Assembly (NCBI GenBank): GCA_030840415.1 | Contig: JAVEEO010000251.1 | Coordinates: 1 to 9,360 of the forward strand | Source: Pseudonocardiales bacterium | GTDB lineage: Bacteria; Actinomycetota; Actinomycetes; Mycobacteriales; Jatrophihabitantaceae | Reading direction: 5' to 3' | Length of the DNA: 9,360 nucleotides | Shown here: positions 1-6,251 of the stretch, piece by piece | Numbering within the stretch: position 1 is the first letter of the stretch | Layout of the letters: every line of letters starts with the position of its first letter | The notes under the pieces: model-generated | Databases searched by the model: none | Seen by the model: the letters and a program-made list of their open reading frames with translations, nothing else | What the model was told of the DNA's origin: nothing | Program-made: the position numbers and the translations under genes

Positions 1-2272
1 CGTTGCCGCACTTGGGGGACTGGATGCAGGACGGGCAACCGGTCGGGCATTCGCAGCCCGCGATGGCGCCCCGGGTCGCGTCCAGCCAGCCGGCCAGCAC
101 CGCGTGACCCCGGGCCGCGAAACCGGCGCCGCCAGGATGCCCGTCGTAGACGAACACGGTGGCGCGGCCGGTGTCGGGGTGCAGCGCGGTCGACACGCCG
201 CCGATGTCCCACCGGTCGCAGGTGGCGAACAGCGGCAGCAGGCCGATGGCGGCGTGCTCGGCGGCGTGCAGGGCACCGGGCAGCTCCCGCTGGTCCAGCC
301 CGGTGTCGGCGACGGTGGCCTCGTCCAGGGTGTACCAGACCGCCCGGGTGACCAGCCGCTGCAACGGCATCTCCAGCGGCGTCTGGTCCAGCAGTTCGCC
401 GTTGAACCGGCGGCGCTGGTAGCTGACCACCTGGTGGGACACCTCGACGGTGCCGAAGCCGACGCTCACGCCGTCAAGCTGGGCGCTGCGCTCGACCGCG
501 CGGATCGCGATGTCGGTGACCTCCTGGGCGCAGGTGGTCCACGGTGGCTCTTCGGCCCGCACCAGTGCCGCGCCGGCTTCCAGGTCCAGGTCCTCGACCA
601 CGAACGAGCTGCCCTGGTGCAGGTAGACCGCTTGGGGATGCACGGTGGCCGGCGCGGTGCCGGCATCGACGGTGCCCAGCAGCGAGCCGGACGCCGCCTC
701 CACCACCGCGACCGGTTGCCCCGCGCCGCGCAGGTTCGCCGCCGGGCGGCTGCGGTCGGTCCAGAACCAGCCGGTCGGACGGCGGCGCAGCAGCCCCTGC
801 TCGACCAGCGCCGCCAGCACCGGCTCGGCTGCCCGGCCGCCGAACAGCTCGACGTCGGGGCCGGTCAGGGCGAGCTCGGCGGCCGCGCAGCACAGCTGCG
901 GCCCGAGCACGTGCGGATTGGCCGGATCGGTGACGCTGGCCTCGACCGGACGGGCGAAGATGGCCGCCGGGTTGTTGACCAGATAGGTGTCCAGCGGGTC
1001 GTCCCGGGCGATGAACACCACCAGCGCGTCCTGGCCGCGCCTGCCCGCCCGGCCGGCCTGCTGCCAGAGCGAGGCCAGCGTGCCGGGATAGCCGGCCAGT
1101 ACCACCGCGTCCAGGCCGGTGATGTCCACCCCCAGCTCCAGGGCGTTGGTGGTCGCCACCCCGAGGAGCTCGCCCTCGGTCAGCGAGCGCTCCAACGCGC
1201 GGCGTTCGGCCGGCAGGTACCCGCCGCGGTAGGCCGCCACCCGGTCGGCCAGCTCGCCCGCGCCGGCCTCGGCCAGGTGCCGCTTGGCGGCCAGCGCGGT
1301 CAGCTCGGCACCGCGCCGGGACCGGACGAACACCAGGGTCCGCGCTCCGGCGATCACCAGGTCGGCCAGCAGCCGGGCGGCCTCGGCCCCGGCGGCCCGT
1401 CGCACCGGAACTGCCGGCGTGCCCGGTCCCGCCGGATTTTCGGCCGGATCGCCGGGCAGCGCCGCCGCCAGCGCCAGCGGCGGCTCCCAGAGCGCGAAGG
1501 TTCGTGAGCCGCGCGGTGACCTGTCCTGCTCGACGGTGCGCATCGGCAGCCCGACCAGGCGGGCGGCGGACTCGCCGGGAGTGGCCGAGGTGGCCGAGGC
1601 CAGCACGAAGACCGGCGCCGCCCCGTAGAACGCGCAGAGCCGGCGCAGCCGGCGCAGCACCAGTGACACGTTCGAGCCGAACACGCCCCGGTAGTGGTGG
1701 CACTCGTCGACCACCACGAAGCGCAGCCGGCGCAACAGGCTGGACCAGCGCTGGTGCTGCGGCAGCAGCGTCCGGTGCAGCAGGTCGGGGTTGGACAGCA
1801 CCACGTTGGCGTGCTGGCGGATCCAGTCCCGTTCCTCGAAGGGGGTGTCGCCGTCCAGGGTGGCCGCGCGCACGCCGGCCAGGCCGAGGGCGCTCAGCGC
1901 CCGGAGCTGGTCGGCGGCCAGCGCCTTGGTGGGCGAGAGGTACAGCACCCGGGACCGGTCGGCCAGCACCGCCGACAGCATCGGCAGCTGGTAGGCCAGC
2001 GACTTGCCCGAGGCGGTTCCGGTCGCGATCACCACCGATTCACCCGCCCAGGCGTGCTCGGCCGCCTGCACCTGGTGCGGCCAGGGTGCGCTGATGCCGA
2101 CCGCGGCGAGCGCGGCGGTCAGCTCCGGTGCCGCCCAGTCCGGCCAGTCGGCCGTCACCGGCGGCTGCGGCGGCACCCGCTCGACGTGGCGCAGCGGCGT
2201 CTCGCCGGGCGGGCAGCCCAGCAGCACGCTGGCCAGCAGCGGGTGGTCGGTGTCGATGGCCGTCCTCCTCAT
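1..2272 (-). CDS. SF2 DEAD/DEAH-box helicase with C-terminal Cys cluster (SftH/MrfA-like), 3' end off window
   Basis: This is an ATP-dependent superfamily 2 DNA helicase/translocase; 757 codons are visible and the C-terminus lies beyond the left edge. Seen in the sequence: a Walker A motif ATGTASGKS (residues 83-91), a DECH box (189-192), the SAT motif (226-228), a second RecA-like domain with NALELGVDI (about 375-384), and motif VI QQAGRAGRRG (404-413). A cysteine-rich stretch follows with Cys740, 742, 746, 749 and 755, as in the MZB/DUF1998 metal-binding region. This order matches mycobacterial SftH, a 3'-5' DNA-dependent ATPase, and Bacillus MrfA/YprA, a mitomycin-repair helicase; those proteins are about 750-800 residues, so little is missing. 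A DNA-repair role is inferred from the family. The ATG at 2272-2270 is the first start after an in-frame TGA at 2281-2279. No Shine-Dalgarno precedes it. It is transcribed divergently from hppA. Confidence 0.93.
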   Translation of the reverse strand, partial: MRRTAIDTDHPLLASVLLGCPPGETPLRHVERVPPQPPVTADWPDWAAPELTAALAAVGISAPWPHQVQAAEHAWAGESVVIATGTASGKSLAYQLPMLSAVLADRSRVLYLSPTKALAADQLRALSALGLAGVRAATLDGDTPFEERDWIRQHANVVLSNPDLLHRTLLPQHQRWSSLLRRLRFVVVDECHHYRGVFGSNVSLVLRRLRRLCAFYGAAPVFVLASATSATPGESAARLVGLPMRTVEQDRSPRGSRTFALWEPPLALAAALPGDPAENPAGPGTPAVPVRRAAGAEAARLLADLVIAGARTLVFVRSRRGAELTALAAKRHLAEAGAGELADRVAAYRGGYLPAERRALERSLTEGELLGVATTNALELGVDITGLDAVVLAGYPGTLASLWQQAGRAGRRGQDALVVFIARDDPLDTYLVNNPAAIFARPVEASVTDPANPHVLGPQLCCAAAELALTGPDVELFGGRAAEPVLAALVEQGLLRRRPTGWFWTDRSRPAANLRGAGQPVAVVEAASGSLLGTVDAGTAPATVHPQAVYLHQGSSFVVEDLDLEAGAALVRAEEPPWTTCAQEVTDIAIRAVERSAQLDGVSVGFGTVEVSHQVVSYQRRRFNGELLDQTPLEMPLQRLVTRAVWYTLDEATVADTGLDQRELPGALHAAEHAAIGLLPLFATCDRWDIGGVSTALHPDTGRATVFVYDGHPGGAGFAARGHAVLAGWLDATRGAIAGCECPTGCPSCIQSPKCGN

Positions 2273-2406
2273 TCCCGCTCAGCCAAGCACGAGCCACTGA
2301 CAGTCGAGCTCTGCTGGTTTCGAGATCTACGCCACGCTGTGGCGGCCAACTCCGGCCGGGTGCCGGGACCGAACGCCCTGTTCGTGCAACGCTGACCCCA
2401 TCTGCA

Positions 2407-2416
2407 GAACCGGTTC
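2407..2416. promoter_or_regulatory. Perfect 10-bp palindrome, possible operator
   Basis: GAACCGGTTC is identical to its reverse complement and lies in the divergent intergenic region, about 135 bp from the helicase start and 226 bp from the hppA start. It has the form of a dimeric regulator site. No regulator can be named from the sequence, and short palindromes arise by chance in GC-rich DNA. Confidence 0.25.
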
Positions 2417-2471
2417 AACCAGCTGCCGGCTGCGACGGGGCACGTACGAAGTTGGCCGGCAGCACGTCGCC

Positions 2472-2507
2472 GGGACGGAGCCTGCGCGCGGGCTGTCAAG
2501 CCGTCCC
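2472..2507. other. Imperfect inverted repeat in the hppA upstream region
   Basis: GGGACGG (2472-2478) pairs with CCGTCCC (2501-2507). Inside it, AGCC (2479-2482) pairs with GGCT (2491-2494), leaving an 8-nt loop and a 6-nt bulge on the 3' side. It lies immediately before the TAGACT box at 2509-2514. If transcription starts downstream of that box the structure acts only as DNA; if it starts further upstream it would be a leader hairpin. There is no U-run, so a simple intrinsic terminator is unlikely. Confidence 0.3.
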
Positions 2508-2628
2508 CTAGACTGCGCCGCAGCCGCACCGATGGTGAATTGCCGCTAAGCAGCTATGGCCCCGACCCCGGGCTAGCCGCTGTGCCGGGCTGTCGGGCGA
2601 AAACGTCAGCTGGTCTCGATGGCTTCTT

Positions 2629-2634
2629 AAGGAG
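2629..2634 (+). promoter_or_regulatory. Ribosome binding site of hppA
   Basis: AAGGAG sits 8 nt before the ATG at 2643. It is a strong, well-spaced Shine-Dalgarno sequence and fixes the hppA start. Confidence 0.85.
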
Positions 2635-2642
2635 TACGCGTT

Positions 2643-4994
2643 ATGGCCTTGTCCCACCCGGCGCTTGCCGCCCAGACCAGAGAGCTTGCCGATTCGGCGT
2701 TCTCCGGGGGCGATCGGGGACTGGTTACGGTGGTCGGCCTGGTGGCCGTCGTCGCCCTGATCTTCTCGTTCGTCCTGTTTCGCGAGGTGTTGAGCGCCGA
2801 CCAGGGCACGCCGAAGATGATCGAGATCGCCGAAGCGGTGCAGGAAGGTGCCCAGGCCTACCTCAAGCGCCAGTTCCGGACGCTCTCGGTCGTCGTGGTG
2901 GTCGTGTTCCTGCTGCTGTTCGTGTTGCCGGCCGATGATGCCGGCCAGCGGATCGGCCGTTCCATCTTCTTCCTGGTCGGTGCCGGATTCTCAGCGGCCA
3001 TCGGCTACTTCGGCATGTGGCTGGCAACCCGGGCCAACCTGCGGGTGGCCGCGGCCGCCAACACCGCCGGTCGCGAGCGGGCCACCCGGATCGCGTTCCG
3101 CACCGGTGGCGCGGTCGGCATGGCGACGGTGGGCCTCGGCCTGCTGGGCGCGTCCATCGTGGTGCTGGTCTACACCGACAACGCCCCGCGGGTGCTGGAG
3201 GGCTTCGGCTTCGGCGCCGCGACCCTGGCGATGTTCATGCGTGTCGGTGGCGGCATCTTCACCAAGGCCGCCGACGTGGGCGCCGACCTGGTCGGCAAGG
3301 TCGAGGCGGGCATCCCCGAGGACGACCCGCGCAACGCCGCGACCATCGCCGACAACGTCGGTGACAACGTCGGCGACTGCGCCGGCATGGCCGCCGACCT
3401 GTTCGAGTCCTACGCGGTGACGCTGGTCGCCTCGCTGATCCTCGGTTCGGTCGCCTTCGGCACCAAGGGCCTGCTGTTCCCGCTGATCGTGCCCGCCATC
3501 GGCGTGGTCACCGCGATCATCGGGGTGTTCATCACCCGGTCGCGGGCCAACGAGGGCGGCCTGAAGACCATCAACCGCAGCTTCTACATCTCGGCCGGCA
3601 TCTCGGTGGTGCTGTGCGCGATAGCCGCGTTCAGCTACCTGCCGAACAACTTCTCCGACCTCAAGGGCACCGGCGTCGACATCGACGGCGCCACCCCGAT
3701 CAGCCAGCACTCGGGCAACCCGGCGCTGATCGCGATCATCGCGGTGATCATCGGGATCGTGCTGGCCGCCGTCATCCTCTGGCTCACCGGCATCTACACC
3801 GGCACCGAGCACAAGCCGGTTCAGGACGTCGGCAACTCCTCGCTGACCGGCGCCGCCACGGTGATCCTGGCCGGCATCTCGGTCGGCTTCGAGTCGGCTG
3901 TCTACACCGCGCTGGTGATCGCGGCGGCGGTCTTCGGGGCGTTCCTGCTGGGCGGCTCCTCGGTGTCGGTGGCCCTGTTCGCGGTGGCGCTGGCCGGCTG
4001 CGGCCTCCTGACCACCGTCGGCGTGATCGTGGCGATGGACACCTTCGGCCCGGTCTCGGACAACGCGCAGGGCATCGCCGAGATGTCCGGTGACGTCAGC
4101 CCGGCCGGCGCGCAGATCCTCACCGAGTTGGACGCGGTGGGCAACACCACCAAGGCGATCACCAAGGGCATCGCGATCGCGACCGCGGTGCTGGCAGCGA
4201 CCGCGCTGTTCGGCTCCTACCAGGACGCCATCCGCCAGGCGGTCGAGGACGCCAAGGGCAGCATCGCCGGAAACACCAACTTCACCAACACCATCGTCAG
4301 CCCGAACACCCTGGTCGGCGTCATCATCGGCGCGGCGGTGGTCTTCATGTTCTCGGGCCTGGCGGTCAACGCGGTGTCCCGGGCGGCCGGCGCGGTGGTC
4401 TACGAGGTGCGCGCGCAGTTCCGCAACCACCCCGGCATCATGGACGGCACCGAGCGTCCCGAGTACGGCCGGGTGGTCGACATCTGCACCCGGGACTCGC
4501 TGCGCGAGCTGATCACCCCGGGCCTGCTCGCGGTGATGGCGCCGATCGCGGTCGGCTTCGGCCTCGGCGTCGGCCCGCTGGCCGGCTACCTCGGCGGCGC
4601 GATCGCCACCGGCACCCTGATGGCAGTGTTCCTGGCCAACTCCGGTGGCGCCTGGGACAACGCCAAGAAGCTGGTCGAGGACGGCATCCACGGCGGCAAG
4701 GGCTCCGAGGCGCACGCCGCCACCGTCATCGGCGACACCGTGGGCGACCCGTTCAAGGACACCGCGGGCCCGGCCATCAACCCGCTGATCAAGGTGATGA
4801 ACCTGGTGTCGGTGCTGATCGCACCGGCCGTCGTCCAGCTCTCGATCGGCAAGGACGCCAACGCGGGCGTCCGGATCGTCATCGCCCTGATCGCGGTGGC
4901 GATCATCGTGGCGGCCATCCTGATCGCCAAGCGACGGGCCTCCAGCCTCAACGACGACCCGTCACAGGTGCCGGCGGCGGTCAGCACCGTCTGA
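2643..4994 (+). CDS. hppA: Membrane-bound proton-translocating pyrophosphatase, K+-independent type
   Basis: This 783-residue integral membrane enzyme hydrolyses pyrophosphate and couples this to ion export across the cytoplasmic membrane. The family has about 16 membrane segments, and long hydrophobic stretches run through this protein. The substrate motif DVGADLVGKVE is at residues 211-221, followed by the Asp-rich loop with ADNVGDNVGD. The C-terminal cytoplasmic loop GDTVGDPFKD is at 697-706. In GNTTKAITKG the key position is Lys504, with Thr507 three residues on; K+-dependent members have Ala at the first position. This marks the protein as K+-independent, a subfamily whose characterised members pump H+. 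Length is in the usual 660-800 range and no key residue is missing. The start is set by AAGGAG 8 nt upstream. It is probably a single-gene unit: a long upstream region precedes it and a strong terminator follows 14 nt after the stop. Confidence 0.97.
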   Translation: MALSHPALAAQTRELADSAFSGGDRGLVTVVGLVAVVALIFSFVLFREVLSADQGTPKMIEIAEAVQEGAQAYLKRQFRTLSVVVVVVFLLLFVLPADDAGQRIGRSIFFLVGAGFSAAIGYFGMWLATRANLRVAAAANTAGRERATRIAFRTGGAVGMATVGLGLLGASIVVLVYTDNAPRVLEGFGFGAATLAMFMRVGGGIFTKAADVGADLVGKVEAGIPEDDPRNAATIADNVGDNVGDCAGMAADLFESYAVTLVASLILGSVAFGTKGLLFPLIVPAIGVVTAIIGVFITRSRANEGGLKTINRSFYISAGISVVLCAIAAFSYLPNNFSDLKGTGVDIDGATPISQHSGNPALIAIIAVIIGIVLAAVILWLTGIYTGTEHKPVQDVGNSSLTGAATVILAGISVGFESAVYTALVIAAAVFGAFLLGGSSVSVALFAVALAGCGLLTTVGVIVAMDTFGPVSDNAQGIAEMSGDVSPAGAQILTELDAVGNTTKAITKGIAIATAVLAATALFGSYQDAIRQAVEDAKGSIAGNTNFTNTIVSPNTLVGVIIGAAVVFMFSGLAVNAVSRAAGAVVYEVRAQFRNHPGIMDGTERPEYGRVVDICTRDSLRELITPGLLAVMAPIAVGFGLGVGPLAGYLGGAIATGTLMAVFLANSGGAWDNAKKLVEDGIHGGKGSEAHAATVIGDTVGDPFKDTAGPAINPLIKVMNLVSVLIAPAVVQLSIGKDANAGVRIVIALIAVAIIVAAILIAKRRASSLNDDPSQVPAAVSTV

Positions 4995-5008
4995 CGACAC
5001 CCAGCTCA

Positions 5009-5046
5009 GGAAGGGCCCGGCACCGGCAACGGTGCCGGGCCCTTTC
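5009..5046 (+). terminator. Intrinsic terminator of hppA
   Basis: A perfect 14-bp inverted repeat (5011-5024 with 5031-5044, beginning AAGGGCCCGG) closes a 6-nt loop GGCAAC. Two further pairs, one of them G-U, extend it to 5009/5046. It begins 14 nt after the hppA stop codon. The U-tract is only three T residues, as is common in GC-rich actinobacteria. It separates hppA from the gene at 5103. Confidence 0.88.
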
Positions 5047-5090
5047 CGCGTTCGCTCGCGCGGGGATCACCGGCCGGTGCGTTGATGTTG

Positions 5091-5096
5091 GACAAT
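5091..5096 (+). promoter_or_regulatory. Candidate -10 element, leaderless start for the 5103 gene
   Basis: GACAAT resembles a TANNNT -10 box and ends 6 nt before the GTG at 5103. Transcription would then begin at or next to the start codon, giving a leaderless mRNA. No Shine-Dalgarno precedes this GTG, which agrees. No good -35 box is visible about 17-18 nt upstream, which weakens the call. Confidence 0.4.
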
Positions 5097-5102
5097 CGCG
5101 GC

Positions 5103-5675
5103 GTGCAATTCTCACTGTTCGGTGCCGAAGCCGCGGATCCGCTCGTGGAGGATCTGGACGGCGTGCTGCTGGCCGGCGGCGACTGGGTCCGCACGGACGG
5201 CGACGCCGCGGCCCGGTTGTCGGTGCTGGTGGCCGAGCGCTGGCGGGCCGAGGCGCTGCGGGCCGAATTCGCCGACCGCGGCCTGGCCTCCGACACCGCC
5301 GAGGCGCCCGGCGAGTTGATCGCGGTCCGCACCGAGATCACCGCCCGGCTCGCCCCGCAGGCCCGGCGCTGGATCAGGGGAGCCACCCTGCGGCCACCGG
5401 CCGACCTGGCGCTGAGCGCGTCCGGGCTGCGGTTGTGGGCGATCGCCGGCGGGCTGACCGAGGAGGGCGGCTACCTGTTGCGGATGTCCGATCCGGACTA
5501 CCCGTTGCACCGGGCGGCCGGGGCCCAGCTGGCCCGGCTGGGGGTGACCGCGGTCGAGGTGGGCGGCCGGGTCGGCACCGGCTGGCGGATCACCTCCCTC
5601 AAGCGATTGCGCCGGTTGGCTGAGCTGATCGGCGCACCGCCACCGGGCTGCGAGCGGGACTGGCCACTCGGCTGA
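5103..5675 (+). CDS. Conserved hypothetical protein, possible HTH-less WhiA/LAGLIDADG-like protein
   Basis: This is a soluble protein of 190 residues with no signal peptide or membrane segment. I do not recognise a characterised function. The second half reads like a LAGLIDADG domain. IAGGLTEEGGY (114-124) lines up with the canonical motif followed by Gly-Tyr. It is followed by a strand, a helix ending ARLGV (144-148), a Gly-rich strand GTGWRIT (158-164) and a helix ending LAELIGAPP (172-180). The N-terminal half repeats the plan: VLLAGGDWV (21-29), then a helix ending ADRGL (57-61). This two-half layout matches the N-terminal part of WhiA, the actinobacterial sporulation/division regulator, but WhiA's C-terminal helix-turn-helix is absent. 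The size fits the small conserved gene beside topA in mycobacteria (Rv3647c, from memory). I chose GTG 5103 because MQFSLFGA is a natural N-terminus and a -10-like box lies 6 nt upstream. TTG 5082 and ATG 5085 are in-frame alternatives without a ribosome binding site. Confidence 0.75.
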   Translation: MQFSLFGAEAADPLVEDLDGVLLAGGDWVRTDGDAAARLSVLVAERWRAEALRAEFADRGLASDTAEAPGELIAVRTEITARLAPQARRWIRGATLRPPADLALSASGLRLWAIAGGLTEEGGYLLRMSDPDYPLHRAAGAQLARLGVTAVEVGGRVGTGWRITSLKRLRRLAELIGAPPPGCERDWPLG

Positions 5676-5688
5676 ATCAGCGCTGAGT
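5666..5688 (+). other. Small hairpin over the stop codon of the 5103 gene
   Basis: GCTG (5671-5674) pairs with CAGC (5678-5681) around a 3-nt loop. ACTC (5666-5669) pairs with GAGT (5685-5688) outside a small internal loop. A perfect palindrome TCAGCGCTGA (5677-5686) overlaps it. No T-run follows. It could be a weak terminator or an operator upstream of gntK; neither is established. Confidence 0.25.
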
Positions 5689-5737
5689 GCGCCCCGCCAC
5701 CGGTCCGCCGATTGGCCTGTCCCGCTCGGGAGGGGGC

Positions 5738-5743
5738 TAGATT
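5738..5743 (+). promoter_or_regulatory. Candidate -10 element of the gntKP operon
   Basis: TAGATT fits the TANNNT -10 pattern and lies 7 nt before the gntK ATG at 5751, so the message would be leaderless or nearly so. The only purine-rich sequence (GGGAGGGGG, about 5728-5736) ends 14 nt or more before the ATG, too far for a normal Shine-Dalgarno. Possible -35 boxes are TTGGCC (5712-5717, 20-nt spacer) or CTGTCC (5717-5722, 15-nt spacer); neither is ideal. Confidence 0.5.
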
Positions 5744-5750
5744 CAGTTTC

Positions 5751-6251
5751 ATGGACATCGGCATCCACCCCACGGTTGTCGTCATGGGTGTCGCGGGCAG
5801 TGGCAAGACCACGGTCGGGGTGATCCTGGCCAACCAGTTGGGCGTCCCGTTCGCCGACGCCGACGACTTCCACACCCCCGAGCTCAAGGCCAAGATGGCC
5901 GCGGGCCATCCGCTGACCGACGAGGACCGCTGGCCATGGCTGGCCCGGCTGGCCGACTGGCTGCGCGGTGAGCAGGAGGGGTCGGTGCTGGCCTGCTCGG
6001 CGCTGCGGCACGCCTACCGCGACGTGCTGCGGACCGCCTCGGACAAGCTGTGCTTCCTGCACCTGGCGGGCTCGGCGGACGTGGTCACCGAGCGGGTCGG
6101 CCACCGGCGCCACCACTACATGCCGGCCTCGCTGGTGGACTCGCAGTACGCCACCCTCGAGCCGCTGGGACCGGACGAGTTCGGGGTGGCCATCGACTTC
6201 ACCCTGCCTCCGGAGCAGATCGTCGAGCAGTTCCTCAAGGAGGTCCAGTGA
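5751..6251 (+). CDS. gntK: Gluconokinase
   Basis: This 166-residue cytoplasmic kinase phosphorylates D-gluconate with ATP to 6-phosphogluconate, which enters the pentose phosphate or Entner-Doudoroff routes. The P-loop GVAGSGKTT is at residues 13-21. The family-typical stretch FADADDFH follows, then DEDRWPWL and the CSALRHAYRDVLR segment. The RHHYMPASLVDSQYATLEPL region typical of GntK is near residue 120. The length matches the single-domain GntK family (about 160-180 residues). ATG 5751 is preferred over an in-frame TTG at 5712, because the 13 extra residues lack family similarity and the -10-like TAGATT lies inside that stretch. Its stop overlaps the gntP start by 4 nt (GTGA), so translation is coupled and the two form an operon. 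I see no local GntR-type regulator. Confidence 0.95.
   Translation: MDIGIHPTVVVMGVAGSGKTTVGVILANQLGVPFADADDFHTPELKAKMAAGHPLTDEDRWPWLARLADWLRGEQEGSVLACSALRHAYRDVLRTASDKLCFLHLAGSADVVTERVGHRRHHYMPASLVDSQYATLEPLGPDEFGVAIDFTLPPEQIVEQFLKEVQ
6237..6243 (+). promoter_or_regulatory. Ribosome binding site of gntP inside gntK
   Basis: AAGGAGG lies within the last codons of gntK, 4 nt before the GTG at 6248. It is an almost full complement to the 16S rRNA 3' end. It supports GTG 6248 as the gntP start and independent re-initiation at the overlap. Confidence 0.8.

Larger units (their letters stand above)
2273..2642. other. Divergent intergenic region between helicase and hppA
   Basis: These 370 bases hold no convincing gene. 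The open frames crossing them (minus 2529-2269, plus 2540-2938) have arginine- and alanine-rich, low-complexity translations and no good ribosome binding site. The region must carry the promoters of both flanking genes. I see a perfect 10-bp palindrome (2407-2416), an imperfect hairpin (2472-2507), and a TAGACT box at 2509-2514 that could be a -10 element for hppA, giving a leader of about 120 nt. No acceptable -35 element stands at the usual distance from it, so the promoter call is weak. I found no clear -10/-35 pair for the helicase on the minus strand. Confidence 0.5.

Noticed and set aside
104..1507. 467-codon plus-strand open frame opposite the helicase
   Set aside because: Helicase motifs are continuous on the minus strand through this interval. 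The plus-strand translation is low-complexity Gln/Gly/Arg-rich sequence with no recognisable motif.
474..1703. 409-codon minus-strand open frame overlapping the helicase
   Set aside because: It is in a different frame from the one carrying the DECH, SAT and QQAGRAGRRG motifs, and its translation is Arg/Gly/Ala-rich with no motif.
2294..2330. Minus-strand promoter for the helicase using a TAGATC box
   Set aside because: The nearest TTGGCC-like -35 gives a spacer of only about 14 nt, so the pair is not credible.
2991..4715. 574-codon open frame antisense to hppA
   Set aside because: It is the mirror of a confidently identified gene in GC-rich DNA. Its translation is dominated by Gly, Asp, Arg, Ala and His without any domain, which is typical of shadow frames.
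5103..5675. Active homing endonuclease or intein
   Set aside because: The LAGLIDADG-like motifs have diverged at the catalytic acidic positions in the first half. There are no intein splice motifs, and the gene sits as a free-standing chromosomal gene, so a domesticated scaffold is more likely.
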